A stretch of 64,000 bases of DNA from Clostridium tunisiense TJ. Lineage in GTDB: Bacteria > Bacillota > Clostridia > Clostridiales > Clostridiaceae. Under the pieces are notes generated by a model, which did not search any database, had not been told where the DNA came from, and saw only the letters and a program-made list of their open reading frames with translations. Position numbers and translations under genes: made by a program. The number at the start of each line of letters is the position of its first letter. Positions within the stretch are counted from its first letter, which is position 1. Positions 54,653 to 64,000 of this stretch are shown piece by piece. The DNA is taken from positions 372,001 to 436,000 of the forward strand of contig NZ_AMQH01000006.1 in the NCBI RefSeq assembly GCF_000300195.1, read 5' to 3'.

Positions 54653-57028
54653 TTATTCTACTCCTCTTTTATAATGTCCTCTTGTGTATTCCTTATAGTC
54701 ACCTTCATACTTCTCGTCCATAATCATCTTTAGTACTTCTTTTATTTTATTTTCATCCTCATCTATAAAGTCCACTCTAAAGAAATTATATCCATTCTTT
54801 TTAAGTTCCTTCATATGAGGCACTAAGTTTACAGGCACATGGTTATAAATATGACTTCTACAATACTTATCAGTTTTTAAAATGAATTCTTCACCCATTC
54901 TATCCCTTAAAGTAAAAATGTCTCTTGCGCAATTAGCTCTGCAGCTCTTATTACTACTTTTTTCTCCAAAGGTGCTGCCAATAACGCAGTACTCACTTAT
55001 CATAAGTTCATATTTTCCATAAAGAATAATTTGCATTGGCTTTTTCGTTTTTTCTGATAATTCCCTAAGTTCTCTTCCATTTAGCTCTACACTTAGGGCT
55101 GAAATATCCGCATAGCCACTGTAAAAGTCATAGCTGTTATGATTAAATATATTTAATTTATAGTCTCCAATTATTGAAGTCCTATCTTTAAATCTATTAA
55201 TAATTCCAAGATTTGCAGTGACAATTCCCTTAACATTATTTAAGTTTTCTTCCACTACCCTTGCAATTCCCTCAAACTCTTCTTTAATTATATTTGGCAC
55301 CTTAATATAAATGTTATTATAATTTAGCTCATTAATTTTTATATCATTGCCCATAGAAAATAAATCTAAGGCTAAAGCAATATTATTATATTTACTATTT
55401 AATTTTTCTTCTTCAATAAAGTTAATTACTGTGTTATATTGCTCTGATGAAGAAACGCAGATTAATAAGTCTGGAATTTCTTTGTGGGATTTTCCTCTAT
55501 AGTTCTCCTCTACCCTTAATATATTTTCTTCACTTCTCTTATACCTTAAGGTTATGAAGTTAATAATTTTATCTATTAATTCTCTACGAACTAAGTTAAT
55601 CCCTGCTACGGGTAAGAATCCTTCCTGAAGTTCCTTAAAGTCCACTTTATTCAGGTTAAAAGGTGTATCTCCTAGTTTGCTTAAGTTTTTAATTATACTT
55701 TCCTTATCCAAAGGCCTTTTTTGAGCTACCTGAACAATATCACCAGTTACTTCAAAGGTTTCTCCTTCATATTCAGCCTTTAGTTTAAAGGGCTCATTAA
55801 CCTTAAATTCTACTTCTATATCTATTGGAAGCTTCTTTTCGTATATATTTTCATAGGCTGTAGAAAGCTCCTTCATAAGCTTTGTATCTGAAGTTACATA
55901 AAGCTCATCATTGGGTTTATATTTTTCTGGCTTGAGCTTTACTATGTCTCCTTTTTTAGCAAACTCCACTTTTTCTTTACCCTTTACTATAGAGGTTATA
56001 TTAAAGCCGCCTTGATTAATTCTAATTCCATCTCCAAGAGAAATGTCCTTAGATAGGGTAATAGATAAGTCCTTATTTGCTTTTCCTAGGTATACTCCTG
56101 TATTTTTAGGGAAGCTGTAAGCCATCATATCCTTGCCCACATTTCCACGAAGATATGCTTTAGAAAACCCTTCTCTATTGAATAATTGGGTAAGAACTTC
56201 CCTATGTCTACTACTATCATAGCCCTTTTCTTTATAAACACTTTCAAGGGCTTCTCTATAACTTGATACTACTCCAGCCACATATTCTGGCTTTTTCATT
56301 CTTCCTTCAATTTTTAGTGAAGAAGTATTACTTTCTACTAAATCTTTAATTTCATCAATGGTGCACATATCCTTTGGACTTAGTAAATACCCTTCTCTAG
56401 TTTCCTCATTTCCCTTATTAATAACAGTATAAGGTAATCTGCAAGGCTGAGCACATCTTCCTCTATTTCCACTTCTTCCACCAATAACACTACTCATAAG
56501 ACATTGTCCTGAATAACTTATACATAAAGCTCCATGAACAAATACCTCTGTTTCCACACCTAAATCTGTAGAAATGTACTTAATTTCCTTTAGGCTTAAT
56601 TCTCTTGAAAGTACTATCCTTTGAAAACCTAAATCTCTTAAAAACAATGCACCTTCTCCATTGTGAATTGTCATCTGAGTTGAGGCATGTATTTCAAAAT
56701 CCATCATAGAGGCTTTCACTAAAGTAAATAACCCCATATCCTGAATTATTAGTGCATCTACACCAATGGTATATAAATATTTTGCATATTCAAAGGCTTC
56801 TTTCATTTCATTTTCTTTTATTAAGGTATTTAGTGCAATGTATACTTTTATTCCATAAAGATGGCAGTAATCCACTGCTCTAATTAAGTCTTCATCACTA
56901 AAATTACTTGCATAAGCTCTTGCTGAAAATTTTGTTCCTCCCATGTAAATAGCATCACAACCTGATTGCACTGCTGCATACATGCTCTCCAAGCTTCCGC
57001 CTGGTGCTAATAACTCTATTTTATTCAT
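54653..57028 (-). CDS. Peptidase U32 family protein with DUF3656 domain
   Basis: A 791-residue U32 family protein. The N-terminal part has ELLAPGGSLESMYAAVQSGCDAIYMGG and the family cysteine motif GRSGNRGRCAQPCRLPY (about residue 195). A DUF3656-like insert and a second cysteine group (CRANCARD and CRSH) follow. Related enzymes such as RlhA and TrhP hydroxylate RNA using prephenate, so a role in RNA modification is as likely as proteolysis. I chose the ATG at 57026-57028, with AGGAG 8 bases upstream. It ends 18 bases before mutS2. Confidence 0.93.
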   Translation of the reverse strand: MNKIELLAPGGSLESMYAAVQSGCDAIYMGGTKFSARAYASNFSDEDLIRAVDYCHLYGIKVYIALNTLIKENEMKEAFEYAKYLYTIGVDALIIQDMGLFTLVKASMMDFEIHASTQMTIHNGEGALFLRDLGFQRIVLSRELSLKEIKYISTDLGVETEVFVHGALCISYSGQCLMSSVIGGRSGNRGRCAQPCRLPYTVINKGNEETREGYLLSPKDMCTIDEIKDLVESNTSSLKIEGRMKKPEYVAGVVSSYREALESVYKEKGYDSSRHREVLTQLFNREGFSKAYLRGNVGKDMMAYSFPKNTGVYLGKANKDLSITLSKDISLGDGIRINQGGFNITSIVKGKEKVEFAKKGDIVKLKPEKYKPNDELYVTSDTKLMKELSTAYENIYEKKLPIDIEVEFKVNEPFKLKAEYEGETFEVTGDIVQVAQKRPLDKESIIKNLSKLGDTPFNLNKVDFKELQEGFLPVAGINLVRRELIDKIINFITLRYKRSEENILRVEENYRGKSHKEIPDLLICVSSSEQYNTVINFIEEEKLNSKYNNIALALDLFSMGNDIKINELNYNNIYIKVPNIIKEEFEGIARVVEENLNNVKGIVTANLGIINRFKDRTSIIGDYKLNIFNHNSYDFYSGYADISALSVELNGRELRELSEKTKKPMQIILYGKYELMISEYCVIGSTFGEKSSNKSCRANCARDIFTLRDRMGEEFILKTDKYCRSHIYNHVPVNLVPHMKELKKNGYNFFRVDFIDEDENKIKEVLKMIMDEKYEGDYKEYTRGHYKRGVE

Positions 57029-57360
57029 ATTCATCTCTCCTATTGCCATACCTATAATTATACAATACTGTGAATATAAAACAAGGTAATGTATTTGTAC
57101 AAATTATAGTAAAACTTCCAAATAAGGCAGTATCTTATAGTTTAATTTGGTTTTCTTCTTTAGTTTTAACCAACTTTTCTATTTAATGTACTTGTTTAAG
57201 GTTATACTCTGTTTTATATTTTTAATCATCTATTTGCTCTAGTACCTAATATAATTTCTTTTTGACTTCTATATATTTCTAGTTTATCATTAATTTGTAT
57301 ATAATTATATTGCATTGTTGAAAAGTTTCATATAGGTTATTTTAAAGGAGAGGTTTATCA
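57029..57360. other. Divergent intergenic region
   Basis: 332 AT-rich bases between the U32 gene (minus) and the small DUF4177 gene (plus). Promoters for both must lie here. No repeat or RNA element stands out. Confidence 0.4.
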
Positions 57361-57555
57361 ATGTATGAATATAAGGTTTTCAGATGGAGATTTGATTTAA
57401 ATACCCCAGAAGAACTTGAGGTTGCTTTAAATGATTATGCTAAAGAAGGCTGGAGATTATTTAATATCATGCCAAATGTTAAAGGAAGTGGCGGAGCTTT
57501 ATTTTCCTCAGTAGATGGAAATGAAGCTACTATTGTTATGGAAAGAACTAAATAA
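57361..57555 (+). CDS. DUF4177 family small protein
   Basis: A 64-residue protein with the DUF4177 pattern: MYEYKVF at the start, LNDYAKEGWRLFNIMP in the middle and a final ATIVMERTK strand. Function is unknown; these proteins are common in Firmicutes. AAAGGAGAGG precedes the ATG at good spacing. Transcribed alone. Confidence 0.88.
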   Translation: MYEYKVFRWRFDLNTPEELEVALNDYAKEGWRLFNIMPNVKGSGGALFSSVDGNEATIVMERTK

Positions 57556-57600
57556 GCTTCCCCATAATAAATTCCTTTGCTTTTAATAAAATGACTAGAA

Positions 57601-57651
57601 TAAAAAAGGGACTGTCTCATAATGCATTAACTGCACTTGGAGAAGTCCCTT
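57601..57651 (-). terminator. Terminator downstream of the glycosyltransferase gene
   Basis: Stem AAGGGACT/AGTCCCTT with an inner TCTC/GAGA, followed on the minus strand by TTTTTTATTC. It also faces the DUF4177 gene. It resembles the pepF terminator at 11921-11972 in its outer arms and an inner ATAATGCA. Confidence 0.75.
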
Positions 57652-57791
57652 ATATAATTTATAGTAAAATTTATTTTAAAATTAAATCTTTAGATAGTCT
57701 GCATTGTATATTTAAAATATTTGTATATACTAAATAATTTGTTTTGACACAGCTACGTTCTATTTGCCAAACATCTCATTCTCTTGAAAAA

Positions 57792-58778
57792 TTATAACTC
57801 CAAATAACTTTTGTATATTTCCTCTATAGCCTTTTTCCAAGTGAAATTATTCTCTATATGCTCCTTTAATTTACTGCTCTTTCTTTTTCCATACCCCTTA
57901 ACAATTGCTTCCTTTATGCTGTTTTCATCATAAGGATTGCAATATATGCCCATATCCTTAAAGTATTCCCTTGAAGCTCCTTCTTCTGTCACTACAATAT
58001 TGGTGCTACTGGCTGCTGCCTCTAAGGAAGAAAGACTGGTTACCTCTGCAAAGCTTGGAAGCACATGAACCTTTGCAAACTTATAAGCATTATACACATT
58101 GTAACTATCCATAAAACCTAAATACTTTACATTGGAGTACTGTAAACATTTTCTTAAATAAGCTTTTTCAGCAACTGGTCCAATTAAAACTAAAGTTATT
58201 CCTAGTTCATGGCATAGTTTACTTAGGGTGAGCTGATTTTTAGCGGCACATATTCTTCCAACAGAAACCACATACTTATCTAGATTGTATCTTTCTTTAA
58301 AATTATATAGTGGTATATCTTCATATTCTAAATCAACTCCATTATGAATAACCCTAAACTTATCACCTAGATCAAAATCCTTTAATAGAGCATCCTTTTC
58401 ATAATTGCTATTACATATTATTAGCTTGCTCCTGTTTAGCAATTCTTCTCTATATGTTTTGCAATTATTCCACAGTTTAAATCTGTCCATATCTTCAATA
58501 TGAGTGTAAAATTTACTCATGTTGAAATAAAAAGGAGATACTACAAGCTTATTTTTATAGTTGCTAGCCCCTTTAAAATGTTTATAAGAATCAAAAATGC
58601 TTTTTACATCAAACAAATGGACAATATCATAACTGCTATAATCATAATCATCATCACTGCAGGCTATATCTACCCTTATTCCTAACTCCTTTAAGTAATT
58701 ATATATCTTAAGCAGAATAGTTGTGTCTCCTGCAGTATTTTTCAGATAATCCCCTCTTGCACATAGTAATACCTTCAT
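57792..58778 (-). CDS. Glycosyltransferase family 4 protein
   Basis: A 328-residue GT-B enzyme. The N-terminus MKVLLCARGDYLKNTAGDTTILL is acceptor-side. VSVGRICAAKNQLTL, LVLIGPVAEKAYLR and HVLPSFAEVTSLSSLEAAAS with the donor-binding Glu are present. The sugar and acceptor are unknown. GGGGGATATGGA precedes the ATG. It stands alone between the DUF4177 gene and zapA. Confidence 0.88.
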   Translation of the reverse strand: MKVLLCARGDYLKNTAGDTTILLKIYNYLKELGIRVDIACSDDDYDYSSYDIVHLFDVKSIFDSYKHFKGASNYKNKLVVSPFYFNMSKFYTHIEDMDRFKLWNNCKTYREELLNRSKLIICNSNYEKDALLKDFDLGDKFRVIHNGVDLEYEDIPLYNFKERYNLDKYVVSVGRICAAKNQLTLSKLCHELGITLVLIGPVAEKAYLRKCLQYSNVKYLGFMDSYNVYNAYKFAKVHVLPSFAEVTSLSSLEAAASSTNIVVTEEGASREYFKDMGIYCNPYDENSIKEAIVKGYGKRKSSKLKEHIENNFTWKKAIEEIYKSYLEL

Positions 58779-58862
58779 TCCATATCCCCCTAGTAATCTA
58801 CCTTTAAGATATAACTATGCCAGTTGGTTTTTAATTATCACAATTACAAAACAAAATGCACA

Positions 58863-58888
58863 GAAAAACACCATTTAAGGTGTTTTTC
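58863..58888 (-). terminator. Terminator of zapA
   Basis: Perfect 10-bp stem GAAAAACACC/GGTGTTTTTC with a 6-base loop, 7 bases after the zapA stop; the second arm ends in TTTTTC on the minus strand. Confidence 0.85.
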
Positions 58889-58895
58889 CATGCAT

Positions 58896-59522
58896 CTATT
58901 TTAAGAAGGGAACTTTTTTATGCTTTTCTTGTAAAATTTCGATATTTTTAACTTGAACTTCCTTGAGAAGGTCTTTTATCTTTCTGTTCTTATCACAAAC
59001 TTCATCACCGAGTCTTCTTTTTTCTGAAAACAACATTTTATTATAAGTTGAATTTCTTTCGTTTTCTTCTTTTAACTTTTGATTTTCTTCTTGAACTTCT
59101 TTAACTATGGCTTTCATTATATCCATTTGTTCATTCATACTTTTTAATTCTTCCTTAAGAGAATCCTGCTGTAAGTTTTCTGAATTACTTAATTTCGACT
59201 CAAGATCCACCTTCTGCATAGAAATTCCCTCTAAAGCAGCTTTTAATCTCTCTATTTCTGATATGAAATTCTTTTGTTCATTAAGTAAAGCTTTATAATT
59301 CTCATTGAGTCTTTCATAGGCTTCTCTGCTCTTGAAAGACTCATCCCCAAGATTCAATGCAGCAAGAATTGTTGCATCTGGGCGACTTATTTTTGGATTA
59401 TTTTCCATTAGAGTGGATATTTTTTTATCCACATAACGAGCTACCATATGTAAATAAGCATCATTTTCTTCTGCTTTAAGATTATACTCCATTCCATTTA
59501 TCCTAACAGTAATAATGTTCAC
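58896..59522 (-). CDS. zapA: Cell division protein ZapA, long form
   Basis: ZapA binds FtsZ and bundles filaments at the division site. The N-terminal domain (ITVRINGMEYNLKAEENDAYLHMVARYVDKKI) is typical. LDESFKSREAYERLNENYKALL then leads into a long coiled coil (about residues 70-195). The protein is 208 residues, while most ZapA are 85-110, so the coiled coil is much extended. The start is GTG with AGAGGG upstream. It lies upstream of no other cell division gene here. Confidence 0.88.
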   Translation of the reverse strand: MNIITVRINGMEYNLKAEENDAYLHMVARYVDKKISTLMENNPKISRPDATILAALNLGDESFKSREAYERLNENYKALLNEQKNFISEIERLKAALEGISMQKVDLESKLSNSENLQQDSLKEELKSMNEQMDIMKAIVKEVQEENQKLKEENERNSTYNKMLFSEKRRLGDEVCDKNRKIKDLLKEVQVKNIEILQEKHKKVPFLK

Positions 59523-59830
59523 AAAAACACCCTCTTAAATATATAGTTAACTATATTCTAACATAGAAAGTATTTTTATTGAACTATTATTATAGTAAAA
59601 TCTCCAAAAACTACTCAATTTTTATATAATTTTTAATGAATATTAAAGATTTCTTTCATATATGCCCTAATTTTAATCATTATATTTAAAATATAATAAT
59701 AAAACCCTAGAATATCTAAAATGCCTTTTTTATTTTGCATCTTATATTTTTCTAGGGTTTTAATGTAACACTTTAAATTAACTTAAATCAATTTATATTA
59801 GAATTTATAACTTTCCATATAAATTACTAT
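59523..59830. other. Gene-free stretch between zapA and pheT
   Basis: 308 bases. It holds the pheST terminator (59701-59761) and the presumed zapA promoter. Nothing else is evident. Confidence 0.4.
59701..59761 (-). terminator. Terminator of pheST
   Basis: Outer perfect 12-bp stem AAAACCCTAGAA/TTCTAGGGTTTT around an AT-rich loop of about 37 bases, followed by TATTATTATATT on the minus strand. It lies 70 bases after the pheT stop. Confidence 0.65.
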
Positions 59831-62215
59831 TTACACTTGTCTAAGTTCAGCTCCAAGCTTATGCTCAAGACTTCTTAATATCTTATCATGAACCTTAGTA
59901 ACTTCATCATCTGTTAAAGTTTTTTCACTATGTCTATACACTATTGAGTAAGCAATACTCTTTTTACCTTCTGGGATTTGTTTACCCTTGTAAACGTCAA
60001 ACAACTTAACGCTTTCAAGAATTCCCCCACCTTGCTTTTTAATAGTATCTTCTATATCTTGCACTAGTACTTCATCTTCTACAAGAAGTGCTATATCTCT
60101 AGTAACAGCTGGGAATTTAGGAAGAGCTTTATATTTTCTGCCCATCTTTGAATTCTTCATTAATAAGTCTAAGTTTAGCTCTGCAATGAAGCATCTTACA
60201 TCCATACCATAGTTATTAGCCACATCTGGGTGCATTTCTCCTAAAACTCCAATGTAATCCTTACCCACATAAAGAGCTGCAGTTTTTCCAGGATGGAAAC
60301 TTGGGTTACTACTTTCTCTTTTAAAGGATGGATTATTTATTCCTAAGGAATGTAGTATATTTTCCACAACTCCTTTAAGCTCTAAATAATCTAAATTACC
60401 ATACATCCCTAAAGTTACTATATTTCTCTCCTCTGGTAATTTGTTTTCATCTTGATTTTTTATATAAACCTTACCAATTTCAAAAAGCATGGCTTCTTCA
60501 TTACTCTTTGCATAATTTCTTCCTAGAGATTCCATCATGGATGCTAGGGTTGTAGTTCTCATGATTTTAAAATCTTCCCCTAGGGGATTCCTAATTTCAA
60601 CTGCATTTCTTAACATGCTATCCTCTGGGAATAGTAATTTATCAAATATTTTAGTACTTACAAAAGAATAGCTGATGGATTGATTTAATCCACTATTTAC
60701 AAGAGTGTTTACAACCTTATCTTCAAGGCTTTGCTTTAAGGATTTTCCACCCTTTGTAGTGTCACAGCTTGGTAGAGTTGATTTAAAGTTATTATATCCA
60801 TAAATTCTTGCTATTTCCTCAGCAATATCCTCTTTTATATTTAAATCACTTCTAAAAGTCGGGCATTCTACAATAAGCATATCCCCAGATATAGTTGTGT
60901 TTAAATCTAAACTATCTAAGTATTTTTTCATATCTTCCTTAGCTATATTGCTTCCTAAAAATTTATTTACCCAAACTGAGTCAACTTCTAAGAAATGTGA
61001 CTTTTTAGGGTTAGGATAAACATCTATAACACCTTCCATCACTTCTCCTGCTCCTAGTTCCTCTATTAAAGCACAAGTTCTCTCCATAGCTACTTCTACT
61101 AGGTTCGGATCTAAATCCTTTTCAAATTTAGAGGAAGCTTCAGTTCTTAAACCTAATTTTTTAGAAGAATTTCTAATATTAGTTCCATCAAAATTAGCAA
61201 ACTCAAGAACTACCATAGTGGTATCTTCCTTAACCTCAGAGTTAAGCCCTCCCATTATACCTGCAAGGCCTATGGTTTTCTCTCCATCTTTTATATTTAA
61301 TACATTGTTATCTAAAGTTCTTTCAACTTCATCTAAAGTAGTGAATTTTTCTCCCTCTTCAGCTCTTTCAACTACAATAGTATTAGTAGTTATTTCTCTT
61401 ACATCAAAGGCATGCATTGGCTGACCAAGCTCTATCATAACAAAGTTAGTTATATCCACTATGTTGTTTATTGGTCTTATATCCGCTTCAAGAAGTCTTT
61501 CTTGCATCCATTGTGGTGATGGAGCTATTTTAATATTCTTAACCCCTTTAAGCATATATCTTCTGCATAATTCATCTTTAATCTCAACTTTATAGTTAGC
61601 CGTTACATCTTCTTTACAAGCAGCAGTAAAGGTTGTGTTTGGCATGTTATAAGTTGTACCTAGAGTTGCTGCTGTTTCTCTTGCCATACCCACTATACTT
61701 AAGCAATCTGGTCTATTAGAAGTTATTTCAAAATCAATTACTGCACTTTGAAGATTTAAAACTTCTTTAATATCCTTTCCTATTGGAGTATCCTGTGGTA
61801 ATATCATTAAGCCGTGAACTGGCTCATCTCCTGCTATGCCTAGTTCTTCTTCAGAACAGAACATACCATTAGACACTACTCCTCTTAGTTTTCCTTTTTT
61901 AATTTTTAATCCACCGTGTAAGGTTGAGCCATGTAATGCCACAGGAATTATATCTTGTTCCTTCATATTTTTCGCAGCAGTAACAATTTGAATAGGTTCT
62001 TCTTTATTAATATCTACTTGACATACTACTAAAGCATCTGCATCTGGATGCTTTTCAATTTTTGTTATTTTCCCTGTAACTACGTTGGAGATTTCATCTC
62101 CTGAAGTAATTAACTCCTCAACCTTTGACCCTGATAAAGTTAGGGCATCTGCTAATTCCTTTGGTGAAACTTTTATATCAACATAATCTTTAAGCCATTT
62201 AACTGGAACCTTCAT
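59831..62215 (-). CDS. pheT: Phenylalanine--tRNA ligase beta subunit
   Basis: A 794-residue PheT that forms the alpha2-beta2 synthetase with PheS. Domains in order: B1 ([33 protein letters not shown]), tRNA-binding domain ([17 protein letters not shown]), B3/B4 editing domain ([22 protein letters not shown]), B5, the core, and the C-terminal FDX-ACB domain ([16 protein letters not shown]). GGAGGAAGAAAC precedes the ATG. A palindromic repeat separates it from pheS. Confidence 0.98.
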   Translation of the reverse strand: MKVPVKWLKDYVDIKVSPKELADALTLSGSKVEELITSGDEISNVVTGKITKIEKHPDADALVVCQVDINKEEPIQIVTAAKNMKEQDIIPVALHGSTLHGGLKIKKGKLRGVVSNGMFCSEEELGIAGDEPVHGLMILPQDTPIGKDIKEVLNLQSAVIDFEITSNRPDCLSIVGMARETAATLGTTYNMPNTTFTAACKEDVTANYKVEIKDELCRRYMLKGVKNIKIAPSPQWMQERLLEADIRPINNIVDITNFVMIELGQPMHAFDVREITTNTIVVERAEEGEKFTTLDEVERTLDNNVLNIKDGEKTIGLAGIMGGLNSEVKEDTTMVVLEFANFDGTNIRNSSKKLGLRTEASSKFEKDLDPNLVEVAMERTCALIEELGAGEVMEGVIDVYPNPKKSHFLEVDSVWVNKFLGSNIAKEDMKKYLDSLDLNTTISGDMLIVECPTFRSDLNIKEDIAEEIARIYGYNNFKSTLPSCDTTKGGKSLKQSLEDKVVNTLVNSGLNQSISYSFVSTKIFDKLLFPEDSMLRNAVEIRNPLGEDFKIMRTTTLASMMESLGRNYAKSNEEAMLFEIGKVYIKNQDENKLPEERNIVTLGMYGNLDYLELKGVVENILHSLGINNPSFKRESSNPSFHPGKTAALYVGKDYIGVLGEMHPDVANNYGMDVRCFIAELNLDLLMKNSKMGRKYKALPKFPAVTRDIALLVEDEVLVQDIEDTIKKQGGGILESVKLFDVYKGKQIPEGKKSIAYSIVYRHSEKTLTDDEVTKVHDKILRSLEHKLGAELRQV

Positions 62216-62250
62216 GTTTCTTCCTCCTTTAATTTAAGTAATTTTTTAAT

Positions 62251-62379
62251 TAAGACATCTTTAAAAATAAATAAGCCAGTGTCCTTGTCGGCACAAGCTT
62301 GCTTGTGAACACAAACTTGCTTGTGAGCTCAAAGTATCCTTCACCTCTTTGACTTATTATTTATTTTCATATGCCTAAA
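62251..62379. repeat. Palindromic repeat element, short copy (B), between pheS and pheT
   Basis: About 129 bases matching the flanks of the element at 15311-15490: TAAGACAT, AAATAAATAAGCCAGT, CACAAGCTTGCTTGTGAAC, ATCCTTCAC, TTATTTATTTTC and GCCTAAA. It lacks the 60-base centre and has a partial duplication of CTTGCTTGTGA. It lies inside the pheST operon and its end includes the pheS stop codon. Confidence 0.85.
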
Positions 62380-63394
62380 ATTGATCTAAGAATCTCATAT
62401 CACTTTCGTATAAAAGTCTTATATCATCTATTCCATACTTTAACATTGTAATCCTATCTAAGCCAAATCCAAAAGCAAAACCACTGTAAACCTCAGGGTC
62501 TATTCCACAATTTCTTAAAACATTAGGATGCACCATACCACAACCTAAAAGTTCTATCCAACCGCTACCTTTACATACTTTACAGCCTTCTCCCATGCAT
62601 ACAAAACAAGTAGCATCAAGTTCTGCTGAAGGCTCCGTAAATGGAAAATGATGTGGTCTGAATTTAGTTTTCATCTCATCTCCAAACATTTTTTGTGTAA
62701 ACATTTCTAAAGTGCCCTTTAAGTCAGCAAAGGTAATGCCCTTATCTATAACTAAGCCTTCAATTTGATAAAATATTGGTGAGTGAGTTGCATCCACTGC
62801 ATCTGAACGGTACACTTTTCCTGGTGCTATCATTTTTATTGGTGGCTTTTGATTTTCCATAGTTCTAATTTGTATTGGAGAAGTCTGTGTTCTTAACACC
62901 ATGTTATCATTAATATAAAAAGTGTCTTGTTCTCCTCTTGCTGGGTGATCCTTTGGAATATTTAAAGCCTCAAAGTTATAGTAATCATACTCTACCTCTG
63001 GTCCTTCCTCTATAGAAAAGCCCATAGATAAAAATATATCATTTATTCTTTCAAGAGTTAAATCTATAGGATGTCTTTTTCCTATAATCTGTTTTTTCCC
63101 TGGCATAGAAATATCTATAATTTCGCTCTTAAGTCTTTCCTCTTTCTCCTTGTTTTTCATATCTTCCATTTTAGCAGTTATTTCATTCTCTAAAGCTTCC
63201 CTAACCTCATTTGCTACTTTTCCTACTAGTGGTCTTTCCTCAGCAGATAACTTACCCATACCTCTTAATATTGCAGTAAGTTCTCCCTTTTTACCTAAAT
63301 ACTTAACTCTAATATTTTCTAATTCTGCTTTTTCATTTACTTTGCTTAATTCTTGTAAAGCAGAAACTTTTATAGCTTCCAATTGCTCTTTCAT
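62375..63394 (-). CDS. pheS: Phenylalanine--tRNA ligase alpha subunit
   Basis: A 339-residue catalytic subunit. After the N-terminal coiled coil (about residues 1-85) come motif 2 and 3 regions of class II synthetases: [37 protein letters not shown] and [19 protein letters not shown] chose the ATG at 63392-63394 because GGGAG lies 8 bases upstream and 339 residues is the normal length; another ATG six codons earlier lacks a ribosome site. Expression is under a Phe T-box. Confidence 0.98.
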   Translation of the reverse strand: MKEQLEAIKVSALQELSKVNEKAELENIRVKYLGKKGELTAILRGMGKLSAEERPLVGKVANEVREALENEITAKMEDMKNKEKEERLKSEIIDISMPGKKQIIGKRHPIDLTLERINDIFLSMGFSIEEGPEVEYDYYNFEALNIPKDHPARGEQDTFYINDNMVLRTQTSPIQIRTMENQKPPIKMIAPGKVYRSDAVDATHSPIFYQIEGLVIDKGITFADLKGTLEMFTQKMFGDEMKTKFRPHHFPFTEPSAELDATCFVCMGEGCKVCKGSGWIELLGCGMVHPNVLRNCGIDPEVYSGFAFGFGLDRITMLKYGIDDIRLLYESDMRFLDQF

Positions 63395-63702
63395 TTCCTT
63401 TTCTCCCTTCATAAATAATTATTTTATGTATTAAGTATCTGCAACAAATAACAAGCATACTGGCTTATTTATTTTTTGAAGACACTTTACTTAAATTGTT
63501 AACAAATATAAATGATTTAGTACCTGGCTGTGTATTATTTTCATAAATAGACTTTTAGTTAAAACTTCTAATTTTAACCTTCACTAAATACCACTGAGTA
63601 TGTGAAAAGTTCTCTTTCAAAATACTCCTAAATAACATATCATCTTTAGAATTCCACTATTAAAGAAATCTTATAGATAAATCAACTTCAAGTTAACTTA
63701 CA
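63395..63702. other. Leader between T-box terminator and pheS
   Basis: 308 bases of AT-rich leader that would be transcribed when the T-box antiterminates. It contains the short repeat copy at 63443-63480. No ORF with a ribosome site is seen. Confidence 0.5.
63443..63480 (-). repeat. Palindromic repeat element, minimal copy (C)
   Basis: On the minus strand TTCAAAAAATAAATAAG, then C-CAGTATGCTTGT, matches the left end of copy A almost exactly. It folds with TTATTTG into a short hairpin. It looks like an internal deletion form that keeps only the two ends. Confidence 0.7.
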
Positions 63703-63980
63703 AAAAAATAAAAACCGCCCCTGAAAAGGGACGGAAAATCCGCGGTACCACCCTAATTGGACTTTAAACAAAGACCCACTTAGCTTTTTTATCGACCATT
63801 AGCCGCCAACTACTACTACTATTTCATAGTTAGAACTCAAGAGTGAACTTCAGTATATATTCCCAAAAGAAGGCTTGCAGTCTATGACCTTCTCTCCCTG
63901 ATTGCTTCTACATACTTACTCTCTCTATCATAGTTTAATTTATTTATAATGTTTCATAGGCTTCTACCCTAAACTTTAAA
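63703..63980 (-). ncRNA. T-box riboswitch (tRNA-Phe) controlling pheST
   Basis: On the minus strand the conserved antiterminator core AGGGTGGTACCGCG lies at 63741-63754. It is followed by the terminator hairpin CCGTCCC/GGGGCGG (63715-63734) and a T-rich run (63703-63714). Stem I is upstream; its specifier position reads TTC followed by A (63845-63847), the codon for Phe, in the usual context before the ACTC closing strand. Uncharged tRNA-Phe binding should let transcription continue into pheS. The exact 5' end is not defined. Confidence 0.95.
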
Positions 63981-64000
63981 AACTTAGAAAAACAACTTAA

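Overview
This looks like chromosomal core sequence of a low-GC, endospore-forming anaerobe of the genus Clostridium (sensu stricto type). The evidence is the AT-rich codon use, strong GGAGG ribosome binding sites, the spoIIA and spoVA sporulation operons, the SCIFF ranthipeptide cassette, indolepyruvate:ferredoxin oxidoreductase, phosphate butyryltransferase and a Phe T-box. The species cannot be fixed from the window. Almost all genes lie on the minus strand. The only plus-strand genes are hpt, a class A PBP gene, speE, an Orn/Lys/Arg decarboxylase gene and two small genes. I see no rRNA, tRNA, CRISPR array, prophage or intact insertion sequence.

Layout by region: 0-2 kb has the 5' end of relA, apt and a short RecJ-like DHH protein that has lost most metal ligands. 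2-10.7 kb is the conserved secF-secD / scfB-scfA / membrane protein / yajC-tgt-queA-ruvB-ruvA block (protein export, ranthipeptide maturation, queuosine tRNA modification, Holliday junction processing). It is followed by a BofC-like protein, as in Bacillus. 12-19.4 kb carries pepF, yebC, yigZ, a HEAT-repeat protein, a zinc-ribbon protein and an hflX with an extra N-terminal JAMM-like domain. 19.5-29.1 kb has hpt, a permuted-papain protein, yunB, a class A PBP, spoVACDE, spoIIAA-spoIIAB-sigF with a sigma-H-like promoter, and speE. 29.2-31 kb is a stand-alone adenine methyltransferase that strongly resembles C. difficile CamA. 31-35.6 kb is a histidine-degradation operon (hutH-ftcD-hutI-fchA) without urocanase. 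35.8-40 kb has an EamA transporter and a small envelope-glycan cluster. 40.3-47 kb has the decarboxylase, an unknown coiled-coil protein, iorAB and ptb. 47-52 kb has an alpha/beta hydrolase with an Sfp-type PPTase, aroD, a secreted orphan and an FMN hydroxy-acid oxidase-like protein. 52-64 kb has mutS2, a U32 peptidase, a glycosyltransferase, zapA and the T-box-controlled pheST operon.

The items most worth a second look are: the CamA homologue without a restriction partner beside sporulation genes; the JAMM-HflX fusion; the degenerate RecJ-like protein; the 45-residue SCIFF precursor with its attenuator; and a palindromic repeat family found in the 5' leader regions of yebC, pheT and pheS. 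I found no clear multi-gene system that is entirely undescribed. Start codons were reassigned where a ribosome binding site clearly favoured a different start.
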